Origin: an uncultured Roseburia sp.
GTDB lineage: Bacteria; Bacillota; Clostridia; Lachnospirales; Lachnospiraceae
DNA: 19,597 nucleotides
Reading direction: 5' to 3'
Assembly (NCBI GenBank): GCA_947652855.1
Contig: CANTEO010000050.1
Coordinates: 1-19,597 of the forward strand
In this document: positions 8,573 through 16,166 of the stretch, one piece after another
How positions within the stretch are numbered: position 1 is the stretch's first letter
Layout: every line of letters starts with the position of its first letter
The notes under the pieces: generated by a model
Told to the model about the DNA's origin: nothing
Seen by the model: only the letters and a program-made list of their open reading frames with translations
Database searches by the model: none
Made by a program: the position numbers and the translations under genes

Positions 8573-9781
8573 ATGATACAGATATTCACAGATATCCTAA
8601 CTGACAAAATCACAGGCTATAACACAATCCTCCCCGACAACGTCACAGACCTTACGCTGGTTGGGGATGATATGCTGCCGATTTTAGAAAGCCTTCAATT
8701 CCATGACAGCCTCTATTATATAGATGGAAAAATAATTGAAAAGCCAGAGGAAGACGGGAAAACGCCAGAAGAAGTGGAAGAAGGCTGCTCAACGCTGCAA
8801 AAGAAAACGTCCGACGAAGCTTTGGCATTTCTGGACAGCATCCTGTCAGGCACAAGCATAGAGGACGCGCTTTGCGCGGCAAAAGAAAACCGAGAAAAGC
8901 TACAGCGGCTGAAAGCGCAGGCCGAGTCGAAAAATCAGGAACGCAAGGAAAGAGAGGAATTGGCTGCGCTCCAAAAATATGAAGCAGAAGAATCCAGATT
9001 AAGCTACAAATATTTTCTATCCATGCTCACCGTTGTCCGGGATGAGAACGACTATTTGGAGGAATGGATCCGCTATCACATCGAAACACTTGGCTTTGAC
9101 CATTTTTATATCTATGACAACGAATCATCCACTTCCGTAAAAGCCTATTTAGAGCAAAAAAATTTTCCCTATCTGGACAGGCTCACGATCACAGAATGGG
9201 ACACGACAGATTCCACACAGCAGGACACACACAGAGATTTCCTAACGAATTTTAAAAACGAATCGAAATGGATCTTCCCCGCTGACCCTGACGAATATAT
9301 CCTATTTAAAAGCCCGGCCTCCTCACTGAAAGAATTCCTTCGCCAAAACAGCCAGTACGCCTCCATTGAACTTCCCATCCACTGGTTTCATGCAAATGGC
9401 CATATCCTAAAATCAAATGAGCCTGACATGGAGAGGTTCACAAAAGAAGTGAACTGGGAGAAGCAGGTCAACTATGGAAAAAAATTTGCTCAGACAAACC
9501 GAATCAAAGATTTCGCCTACTTCTCCCCCATCGCAAGGCCCCATTCCAAAGCTGCCGGCCCAAAAGACGCTTTCGTCACGGACGTATTGCAGCTCAACCA
9601 CTACTACACGCGTTCTTACGAAGAATGGATCCACAAAATGGAGCGGGGATCTTCCGTCCCCGGATTTGGCCGAAGATATTCCGACTTCTTTAAGCTGAAC
9701 CCTGACCTCGCCTCCTTAAACACCGGGGAGGACACAAAGCAAAGCTACGGGCCGGCCAAAAAGCGCAGCGCCCCTGCCTAG
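8573..9781 (+). CDS. Glycosyltransferase (GT92/Glyco_tranf_2_4-like) fused to an unrecognised N-terminal domain and coiled coil
   Basis: The 402-residue product is two-part. Residues 1-60 form a small acidic domain I do not recognise, in style like short tail-associated proteins (MIQIFTDILTDKITGYN). Residues about 85-140 are a charged helical, coiled-coil-like segment rich in Glu, Lys, Arg and Gln. From 145 on it is a glycosyltransferase: VVRDENDYLEEWIRYH (154-169) followed by FYIYDNES (178-185), the DxD-like ADPDEYI (237-243), and the C-terminal LNHYYTRSYEEWIHKM block (341-356) that closes the GT92/Glyco_tranf_2_4 group. There is no signal peptide or membrane helix. It starts 11 bases after the fibre gene, with AGGAGGG before the ATG. 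Its place as last gene of the fibre operon suggests fibre glycosylation, with the N-terminal part possibly docking it on the fibre (inference). The last ten codons (GPAKKRSAPA) are more GC-rich than the rest. Confidence 0.82.
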   Translation: MIQIFTDILTDKITGYNTILPDNVTDLTLVGDDMLPILESLQFHDSLYYIDGKIIEKPEEDGKTPEEVEEGCSTLQKKTSDEALAFLDSILSGTSIEDALCAAKENREKLQRLKAQAESKNQERKEREELAALQKYEAEESRLSYKYFLSMLTVVRDENDYLEEWIRYHIETLGFDHFYIYDNESSTSVKAYLEQKNFPYLDRLTITEWDTTDSTQQDTHRDFLTNFKNESKWIFPADPDEYILFKSPASSLKEFLRQNSQYASIELPIHWFHANGHILKSNEPDMERFTKEVNWEKQVNYGKKFAQTNRIKDFAYFSPIARPHSKAAGPKDAFVTDVLQLNHYYTRSYEEWIHKMERGSSVPGFGRRYSDFFKLNPDLASLNTGEDTKQSYGPAKKRSAPA

Positions 9782-9809
9782 TGGCGCGTCTGTCTGACCG
9801 GCCCTGCGC
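9749..9809. repeat. Inverted repeats at the fibre-operon/host boundary
   Basis: GGGCCGG at 9749-9755 pairs with CCGGCCC at 9798-9804, and GCGCAG at 9763-9768 pairs with CTGCGC at 9804-9809. The arms flank the stop codon of the last fibre-operon gene. The loops are long (over 30 bases) and no T-run follows on the plus strand, so this is a weak candidate for a plus-strand transcript end and could also mark a junction. Alternatively it is chance in a GC-rich spot. Confidence 0.35.
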
Positions 9810-9847
9810 AAAAAAGGAGAAGGCGCTTCTTACGGCGCGCCTTCCCC
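9810..9847 (-). terminator. Rho-independent terminator after mscS
   Basis: Read on the minus strand, a perfect 8-bp stem (GAAGGCGC at 9819-9826 with GCGCCTTC at 9837-9844, loop of 10) is extended by two further G-C pairs past a mismatch and is followed by six T residues (9815-9810). It lies just past the mscS stop and would end the serine operon before it runs into the converging fibre operon. No T-run exists in the plus direction, so it should work one way only. Confidence 0.8.
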
Positions 9848-9857
9848 CAAAATTTCC

Positions 9858-10757
9858 TCACTCCCGCATCATAACGTCAATCTTCTGATACGGAATTTCA
9901 ATCTTCGCCTCATCAAACGCCAGCTTAATCCGCTCCGTCAGGCGCCACTTTGCCGTCCAGTAATCCTCCGTCTTCACCCAAAGGCGCAGCCCAAGCTTCA
10001 CCTCGCTCGCCCCAAGCTCCGACACGAACGCGACCGTCTCCTGGTCGGCCAGGCGCGCCTCCTCCGCGTTCGCCTGCGCAAGCAAAATCTCTTTTGCCAG
10101 CAGAAGATCCGCCTCATAGGCGATCCCAATCTCAAGGTCAACCCTCCGGATGTCAGAAAACGTCGTGTTCGTTAGGCTGCTGTTCGCCAGCACGCCGTTC
10201 GGCACCACAATCGTCTTCCTATCCACCGAAAGGAGCCTGGTGTAAAAAATGGAAATCTCATCCACCACGCCCTCATTGCCATGCGTGTCCTCCTTGATGT
10301 AATCCCCCACCTGAAAGGGCTTTAACAGCAAAATCAGCACCCCGCCCGCAAAGTTCGCCAGGCTCCCCTGAATCGCAAGCCCAAGCGCAAGCCCCGCGGA
10401 GCCAATCACGGCGACGACAGACGCGGCCGTCACGCCAAACAGCGTCAAAATCAGCACGACCAGCACAAAATACAGAAAATACTTTAGCAAAGCGTCCAAA
10501 AACTGCTTCGCGCCCAAATCCACGTCCGCCTTTTCCAGCCAGCGGCGCAGAAGCCTTCGGGAAAGATGAATGGCCCTGCTGCCGACAAAATACAGCGCCA
10601 TCGCCAGGACAACCTGAAGGGCAAACCCCAAAAGCCCCGGGACAAGGCTTAAAAGCCAGTCCCGAATCATGTCCGAGTCCGCCTCCTTCAACGTCTCCGC
10701 CGCCTGCTCCAGCGTCTCAAGAGTCCTGGTCTCCGTCGTAATGTCAAGCGTCTCCAT
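9858..10757 (-). CDS. mscS: Small-conductance mechanosensitive channel (MscS family)
   Basis: The 299-residue product matches the E. coli MscS length class (286). It is a heptameric membrane channel that releases solutes on hypo-osmotic shock. A soluble N-terminal tail of about 33 residues precedes TM1 (about 36-59) and TM2 (about 88-108). The pore helix TM3 spans about 111-145 with the Gly/Ala-packed GSAGLALGLAIQGSLANF (119-136), followed by KPFQVGDYI (146-154). The cytoplasmic beta domain carries the VPNGVLANSSLTN signature (185-197). A GGAGGAG site precedes the ATG. It lies 43 bases downstream of the DUF1015 gene on the same strand and is likely the last gene of the serine operon; its terminator lies at 9810-9847. 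A transport role for an amino acid or other metabolite, as in some MscS relatives, is possible but not shown by the sequence. Confidence 0.95.
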   Translation of the reverse strand: METLDITTETRTLETLEQAAETLKEADSDMIRDWLLSLVPGLLGFALQVVLAMALYFVGSRAIHLSRRLLRRWLEKADVDLGAKQFLDALLKYFLYFVLVVLILTLFGVTAASVVAVIGSAGLALGLAIQGSLANFAGGVLILLLKPFQVGDYIKEDTHGNEGVVDEISIFYTRLLSVDRKTIVVPNGVLANSSLTNTTFSDIRRVDLEIGIAYEADLLLAKEILLAQANAEEARLADQETVAFVSELGASEVKLGLRLWVKTEDYWTAKWRLTERIKLAFDEAKIEIPYQKIDVMMRE

Positions 10758-10800
10758 CGCATCTCCTCCATAAGCTGAACTGTTACATAAAATGAAACCT

Positions 10801-12036
10801 CTATTTCAGGGCGTGGATGAACAGCCCGCTCCTTAGCTTCGGCTCAAACCACGTGGACTTCGGCGGCATCAGCCTGCCCGCGTCCGCCACCAAAAACAGC
10901 TCCTCAATCGAAGTCGGGTACATCGCGAACGCCACGGCGCAGTCCTCATCCACCCTGCGCTCCAGCTCCTTTAAGCCCCGGATGCCGCCCACAAAGTCAA
11001 TCCGCGCGTCCGTCTTCGGATCCAAAATCCCAAGCACAGGAGAAAGCAGAAGCTTCTGCAATAAAGACACATCCAATCCCTCCACCGGATCCTGGCTCAT
11101 ATCCTGCTCCCTAACAGAAAGGGAATGCCATTTCCCGGAAAGGTACATGCAGATCTCCCCTTTCCTCCCCGGATTCCTCGCGCCATCCAAAGGAGAAACC
11201 TCAAAAATCTCCCCCACCTTCTTTAAGAAGCCCTCCGGCGTGTCTCCCGCCAGATCCTTCACCACGCGGTTATAATCCATAATCATCAGCTCTTCATCCG
11301 GGAACAGCACGGAAAGGAAATAATTAAACTCCTCCTCCCCCGTGTAGCCAGGATGCCTCTCCCTGCGCATGCAGCCGACCCTCACCGCCGAGGCCGCCCT
11401 GTGATGGCCGTCCGCTATGTAAAGCTCCCCAATGCCGTCGAACGCCTCCTGGATTTTCGCAAGATCCTCTGCATCCCCAATGCGAAACACCCGGTGCCGC
11501 ACGCCGTCCTCCGAGACAAAATCATACAGCGGCGCGCGCTCCTTTGCCGCCTGCACCACAGAGCGGATCGTTTCATTGGCGCGGTACGCCAGAAAAATCG
11601 GCCCCGTCTGCGCGTCGCAGGCGTCCACATGGCGAATCCTGTCCTGCTCCTTCTCCGCCCTGGTGTTCTCATGCTTCTTAATGACGCCATCCGCATAGTC
11701 GTCTATGGACGCGCAGGCCGCAATCCCCGTCTGCACCCTCCCGTCCATCGTCAGCTCATACACATAATAGCAGGGGGACTTTTCCTGAATGAACTCCCCC
11801 CTGCCCACCATATCCCACAAAATGTCATGCGCCTTCTGATATACCTGCGCGTCATACGTGTCCACCGAATCGTCAAGCTGCGTCTCTGCCCGGTCAATCT
11901 TCAAAAACGAATCCGAATTCCTTAAAACAGCTTCCTTTGCCTCTGCCCTGTTATAAACGTCATAAGGTAAAGCAGCGATAGCCGCCGCTTTACCTTCTGC
12001 TGGACGGATACACAGAAATGGTTTTATCTTTGCCAT
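10801..12036 (-). CDS. DUF1015 family protein in the serine operon
   Basis: The 411-residue product is a full-length DUF1015 protein, a family of unproven function common in Clostridia next to serA and serC. Visible family marks are the N-terminal LPYDVYNRAEAKE (23-35), KKHENTRAEKEQDR (120-133) and the signature IADGHHRAASA (207-217). The DGHHR core recalls the motif of ParB/sulfiredoxin-fold enzymes, a group that includes an archaeal ADP-dependent serine kinase; that is a resemblance I see, not a proven relation. No signal peptide or membrane helix is present, so it is cytoplasmic. It begins 25 bases after the serA stop, with AAGGAG five bases before the ATG, which argues for co-transcription. 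A role in phosphoserine or serine metabolism is inferred from context. Confidence 0.9.
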   Translation of the reverse strand: MAKIKPFLCIRPAEGKAAAIAALPYDVYNRAEAKEAVLRNSDSFLKIDRAETQLDDSVDTYDAQVYQKAHDILWDMVGRGEFIQEKSPCYYVYELTMDGRVQTGIAACASIDDYADGVIKKHENTRAEKEQDRIRHVDACDAQTGPIFLAYRANETIRSVVQAAKERAPLYDFVSEDGVRHRVFRIGDAEDLAKIQEAFDGIGELYIADGHHRAASAVRVGCMRRERHPGYTGEEEFNYFLSVLFPDEELMIMDYNRVVKDLAGDTPEGFLKKVGEIFEVSPLDGARNPGRKGEICMYLSGKWHSLSVREQDMSQDPVEGLDVSLLQKLLLSPVLGILDPKTDARIDFVGGIRGLKELERRVDEDCAVAFAMYPTSIEELFLVADAGRLMPPKSTWFEPKLRSGLFIHALK

Positions 12037-12061
12037 TGCGTCTCCTTATTTCAGTTTATCC

Positions 12062-13225
12062 TTATTTTACCACGCGTACCTGAATGACCCCTTCCATTGC
12101 CTGAAGTTCCGCCGCCACATCGTCCGTCATCGGCGTGCCGATGTCCAGAAGCGTATAGGCGAAATCCCCTTTGGATTTGTTCGTCATGTCCTCAATGTTA
12201 ATGTCCGCGTTGCCAAACGCCGTCGAGAATTTCCCAATCATGCCCTTCATGTTCTTGTGCAGGATCGCGACGCGCCCCGCCTTGTCGCAGCCGCCCATAT
12301 TGCAGTCCGGGTAATTGACCGAATGCACGATATTGCCGTTCTCCAGGTAGTCCCGGATTTCACGGACCGCCATCATGGCGCAGTTGTCTTCCGACTCCTC
12401 CGTGGAGGCTCCAAGATGCGGCGTCAAAATCACGCCCTCCTTGCCCGCGACCGTCGGGTTCGCAAAATCCGTCACATACTTTTTGAGCTTTCCACTTGCA
12501 ATCGCCGCCATGGCCGCATCCTCGTCCACCAGCACGTCCCTTGCAAAATTCAAAAGCACAACCCCGTCCTTCATCTTCGAAAACGCGCCTTTATTGATCA
12601 TTCCCCTCGTCGCGTCCAAAAGCGGGACGTGGATCGTGATAAAGTCGCACTCCTTATAAATGTCGTCCACATTGCCGATATGCTTTACGCTGCGGGACAG
12701 ATTCCAAGCCGCATTGACGGAGATGTACGGGTCATAGCCAAGCACCTCCATGCCCAAATGGATGGCCGCGTTCGCCACCTGCACGCCAATCGCCCCAAGC
12801 CCAATCACGCCAAGCTTCTTGCCGGAAATCTCACTGCCCGCAAACTGCTTTTTCTGCTTCTCCGCGAGCTTCGCAATGTCCGCCTCGCCCTGGTTCTCCT
12901 TCGCCCATTCCACGCCGCCAATAATATCCCTGGAGGCAAGCAGCATCCCGGCAATGACAATCTCCTTTACGCCATTGGCGTTCGCGCCCGGCGTATTGAA
13001 CACGACGACGCCATTCTCGGCGCATCTGTCCAACGGGATATTGTTGACCCCGGCCCCGGCCCTCGCCACGGCCAGAAGGCCCTCCGGCAAATCCATGTCA
13101 TGCATGGACGCGCTGCGCACCAAAACCGCCTGCGCCCCCTGCACATCCTCCGTCTTTTCATAATTGTCCGAAAACAAATCCAACCCGACCTTCGCGATCG
13201 GATTTAAGCAAGCATACTGAAACAT
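12062..13225 (-). CDS. serA: D-3-phosphoglycerate dehydrogenase
   Basis: This enzyme oxidises 3-phosphoglycerate with NAD to 3-phosphohydroxypyruvate, the first step of serine synthesis. The 387-residue product has the NAD-binding GLGAIG (142-147) followed by DPYI (165-168), the catalytic Arg229 (NFARD), His270 (TPHLGASTEESEDN) and a C-terminal ACT domain (about 317-387; RVAILHKNMKGMIGKFS) that may mediate serine feedback. I use the ATG at 13225 rather than 13240 because AGGAG lies seven bases before it and the protein then begins FQYACLNPIAK as in the short clostridial form. Oddity: the segment that normally reads D-x-F-x-x-E-P reads TDFANP (252-257), so the usual catalytic Glu is absent. 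The gene follows serC after 49 bases. Confidence 0.95.
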   Translation of the reverse strand: MFQYACLNPIAKVGLDLFSDNYEKTEDVQGAQAVLVRSASMHDMDLPEGLLAVARAGAGVNNIPLDRCAENGVVVFNTPGANANGVKEIVIAGMLLASRDIIGGVEWAKENQGEADIAKLAEKQKKQFAGSEISGKKLGVIGLGAIGVQVANAAIHLGMEVLGYDPYISVNAAWNLSRSVKHIGNVDDIYKECDFITIHVPLLDATRGMINKGAFSKMKDGVVLLNFARDVLVDEDAAMAAIASGKLKKYVTDFANPTVAGKEGVILTPHLGASTEESEDNCAMMAVREIRDYLENGNIVHSVNYPDCNMGGCDKAGRVAILHKNMKGMIGKFSTAFGNADINIEDMTNKSKGDFAYTLLDIGTPMTDDVAAELQAMEGVIQVRVVK

Positions 13226-13274
13226 CCTTCCACTCCTCATCTATCATATTGCAGGCGAGCCTTTCGCCTTACCG

Positions 13275-14357
13275 TCACGCATTCCTCGCTTCAAACTCAC
13301 GCATGAACGCCACCAATTTCTCCACGCCCTCTTTTGGCATGGCGTTATAAATGGAGGCCCTCATGCCGCCGACCGAGCGGTGGCCCTTTAAGTTCTCAAG
13401 CCCCGCCGCCTTCGCCTCCGCGACAAACTTCGCGTCCAGCTCGCTGTCCCCAGTGACAAATGGGACATTCATCAAAGAGCGGTCTTCCTTCACGACGGTT
13501 CCTTTGAACAATTTGCTCTCATCCAAAAAGTCATATAAGATCTTCGCCTTCTCTTCATTATGCGCCTTCATCGCGGAAAGGCCGCCCTGCTTCTTTAACC
13601 ATTTGAACACCTTGCCGCAGACATAAATGCCATAGGCGGGCGGCGTATTGTACAGCGAGTCTGCGTCCGCGTGCGTCTTATACTTTAACATCGTCGGCGT
13701 GCCTGGCAGCGTATCCTCCGTAATCAAATCCTCACGGATAATCACGATGACGACGCCCGCAGGCCCAATATTCTTCTGCACGCCGCCGTAAATGACGCCA
13801 TATTTCGTCACGTCCACCGGCTCAGACAAAAAACAGGAGGATACGTCAGCGACCAGCGTATGCCCTTTCGTATCTGGCAGCTCCCAAAACTTCGTGCCGT
13901 AAATCGTGTTATTCTCACAGATATAGACATAATCCGCGTCCTCCGGGATGTCCAGATCCGAGCAGTCCGGGATATAGGAAAACGTCTTGTCTTCCGATGA
14001 GGCGACGGCCACGGCTTCACCGTAAATCTGCGCCTCTTTCCACGCCTTCTTCGCCCACTGCCCGGTCACTATGTATGCGGCCTTCTTATTCTTCATCAGG
14101 TTCATCGGGATCATCGCAAACTGCTGCGACGCGCCGCCCTGCAGGAACAGAACCTTGTAATTGTCCGGGATCCCCATCAAATCACGCAGATCGGACTCCG
14201 CCTCCTTGATGATTCCGTCATACGTTTTGGAGCGGTGGCTCATCTCCATCACGGACATTCCGCTCCCCTTGTAATCCATCATCTCATCTGCCGCTTCCCT
14301 TAACACCTCTTCCGGCAAAACCGCCGGGCCTGCGGAGAAATTATATACTCTGCTCAT
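13275..14357 (-). CDS. serC: Phosphoserine aminotransferase
   Basis: The enzyme transfers the amino group of glutamate to 3-phosphohydroxypyruvate, giving O-phosphoserine; in many bacteria it also serves pyridoxal phosphate synthesis. It belongs to the fold-type I PLP transaminases. The 360-residue product (E. coli 362) opens with VYNFSAGPAVLPEEVL (4-19) and carries GGASQQF (74-80), GQWAKKA (99-105) and the PLP lysine Lys195 in GGVQKNIGPAG (191-201). AGGAGG lies nine bases before the ATG. It is the first gene of serC-serA-DUF1015-mscS and may have its own promoter, which overlaps the end of ilvB. No serB-like phosphatase is visible in the window. Confidence 0.97.
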   Translation of the reverse strand: MSRVYNFSAGPAVLPEEVLREAADEMMDYKGSGMSVMEMSHRSKTYDGIIKEAESDLRDLMGIPDNYKVLFLQGGASQQFAMIPMNLMKNKKAAYIVTGQWAKKAWKEAQIYGEAVAVASSEDKTFSYIPDCSDLDIPEDADYVYICENNTIYGTKFWELPDTKGHTLVADVSSCFLSEPVDVTKYGVIYGGVQKNIGPAGVVIVIIREDLITEDTLPGTPTMLKYKTHADADSLYNTPPAYGIYVCGKVFKWLKKQGGLSAMKAHNEEKAKILYDFLDESKLFKGTVVKEDRSLMNVPFVTGDSELDAKFVAEAKAAGLENLKGHRSVGGMRASIYNAMPKEGVEKLVAFMREFEARNA

Positions 14358-14406
14358 GCTCCATAACCTCCTAAACTCAATTCCTCTGTATTCTCACTCA
14401 CTGAAT

Positions 14407-14435
14407 ACTGTATACTTTTTCCGAAAAACTGTCAA
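14407..14435 (-). promoter_or_regulatory. Possible promoter for the serC operon
   Basis: On the minus strand TTGACA (14435-14430), a perfect -35 consensus, is followed after 17 bases by TACAGT (14412-14407); TATACA with 15-base spacing is an alternative -10. The -35 overlaps the TGA stop of ilvB. A 6-bp hairpin (GTATTC/GAATAC, 14388-14408) lies at the downstream edge, without a T-run. Reading through from ilvB is also possible. Confidence 0.4.
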
Positions 14436-16117
14436 TTGTTTTTTGCCTGCAGGTCCTCTTCCGTAAACACCTCCGCAATCGCCGCGCCCGGCGCGACCAT
14501 CGGCCAAACCTTATCGTCGCTGTCAATCACGCAGTCCAAAACGACAGGGACTTCAGAGGCAAGCGCCGCGTCAAAGGCCGCGTCAAACTCCTCTCTGCTT
14601 GTCACGCGGACGCCCTTTGCGCCCATGGCCTCCGCCAGCTTCACATAATCCATGCCGTCGTCCAGCTCCGTCGCGGAATAGCGCCTGCCATAAAACAGCG
14701 TCTGCCACTGGCGCACCATGCCAAGCACATGGTTGTTCACAACCACCTCAATGACAGGCAGCCTTTCCCGCGCCGCCGTCGCAAGCTCATTCATATTCAT
14801 GCGGAAGCATCCGTCCCCCGCAATATTAATGACCGTCTTCTTCGGGTTCGCCGCCTTCGCCCCAATCGCCGCCCCAAGGCCGTAGCCCATCGTGCCAAGC
14901 CCGCCGGAAGTGAGCAGGGAGCGCGGCTTTTTATACCGGTAATGCTGCGCCGCCCACATCTGATGCTGCCCGACCTCGGTGACGATAATCGCGTCCCCCT
15001 CCGTCTTCCGATAGATCGTCTCAATCAGGTAAGGCCCGCTTAAGCCCTCATCTTTATAGCGCAGCGGGTACTTCTCACAATACCCTTTGACATGGGCCAT
15101 CCACTCGCCATGCTCCATCGGCTGCATACGCGCGTTCAGCGCGGAAAGAACCTCCCCAACATCCCCAATGATATGAAAATCCACCAGGATATTCTTATTA
15201 ATCTCCGCAGGGTCAATGTCAATCTGAAGGATCTTCGCCTGCTTCGCGAACTTCTCCGCATTGCCGATCACGCGATCCGAAAAGCGCACGCCAAGCGCAA
15301 TCAAAAGGTCGCACTCGCTCACCCCAAGGTTCGACGCTTTCGTCCCATGCATCCCAAGCATCCCCGTATATCTGGGATCCGTTCCGTCAAACGCGCCCTT
15401 CCCCATCAAGGAATCGCAGACAGGCGCGGAAATCTTATCCACAAATTCGTTCAGCGCACGGCTCGCCCCGGAAAGCGACACGCCGCCGCCCACAAACACA
15501 AACGGCCTCTTTGCCTCGGAAATCATCTGCACGGCCCGCTCCAGATCCTCCTTAGAAGCCTTCGCCGCAAAACGCCCCGGCATCCTCTGCAAAACCGGCT
15601 CATACTCGCACTTCTGCGCCGTCACGTCCTTTGGGACGTCAAGAAGCACCGGGCCCGGCCTTCCCTTCGCCGCAATCTGAAACGCCCGACGGATCGTGTC
15701 GGCCAGCTTCTCAATGTCCTTCACGATAAAATTGTGCTTCGTGATCGGGGTCGTGATCCCGGCAATGTCCACCTCCTGGAAGCTGTCTTTCCCAAGGAGC
15801 GGCACGCCCACGTTGCAGGTAATCGCCACCAACGGCACCGAATCCATATAAGCGGTCGCAATCCCCGTGACAAGGTTCGTCGCCCCAGGGCCGCTCGTCG
15901 CCAGGCAGACGCCGACCTTGCCCGTGCTTCTGGCGTACCCGTCCGCCGCATGGCTCGCCCCCTGCTCATGGGACGTTAAAATATGCTTAATCTCATCTCT
16001 ATGCTGGTACAGCTCATCGTATACATTTAAAATCTGCCCGCCCGGATAGCCGAACACGGTATCCACGCCCTGCTCCTTTAAGCATTCTATTATAATCTGC
16101 GCGCCTGTCAGCCGCAT
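14432..16117 (-). CDS. ilvB: Acetolactate synthase, large (catalytic) subunit
   Basis: This thiamine-diphosphate enzyme condenses two pyruvates, or pyruvate with 2-oxobutyrate, in the first common step of valine, leucine and isoleucine synthesis. The 561-residue product has the catalytic Glu51 in SHEQGASHAADGYAR (49-63), the ThDP/Mg motif beginning AGDGCFRMNMNE (433-444) and closing at VVVNN (458-462), and MVRQWQTLFYGRRYS (467-481). The last block is typical of the anabolic synthase rather than the catabolic AlsS type. The length equals other large subunits (about 560). The ATG at 16117 lies downstream of a GAGGG site. It sits 49 bases after ilvD in the leuB-ilvD-ilvB group. The regulatory small subunit IlvN is not in the window, so it must be encoded elsewhere if present. 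Confidence 0.96.
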   Translation of the reverse strand: MRLTGAQIIIECLKEQGVDTVFGYPGGQILNVYDELYQHRDEIKHILTSHEQGASHAADGYARSTGKVGVCLATSGPGATNLVTGIATAYMDSVPLVAITCNVGVPLLGKDSFQEVDIAGITTPITKHNFIVKDIEKLADTIRRAFQIAAKGRPGPVLLDVPKDVTAQKCEYEPVLQRMPGRFAAKASKEDLERAVQMISEAKRPFVFVGGGVSLSGASRALNEFVDKISAPVCDSLMGKGAFDGTDPRYTGMLGMHGTKASNLGVSECDLLIALGVRFSDRVIGNAEKFAKQAKILQIDIDPAEINKNILVDFHIIGDVGEVLSALNARMQPMEHGEWMAHVKGYCEKYPLRYKDEGLSGPYLIETIYRKTEGDAIIVTEVGQHQMWAAQHYRYKKPRSLLTSGGLGTMGYGLGAAIGAKAANPKKTVINIAGDGCFRMNMNELATAARERLPVIEVVVNNHVLGMVRQWQTLFYGRRYSATELDDGMDYVKLAEAMGAKGVRVTSREEFDAAFDAALASEVPVVLDCVIDSDDKVWPMVAPGAAIAEVFTEEDLQAKNN

Positions 16118-16166
16118 GAAACCATCCCTCTTTTCTGTATAAATTGCAACCGCCTAAATACCTTCG

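Noticed and set aside
12257..13207. 316-residue plus-strand frame opposite serA
   Set aside because: Arg/His-rich translation opposite an intact serA; similar shadows occur opposite ilvB and ilvD.
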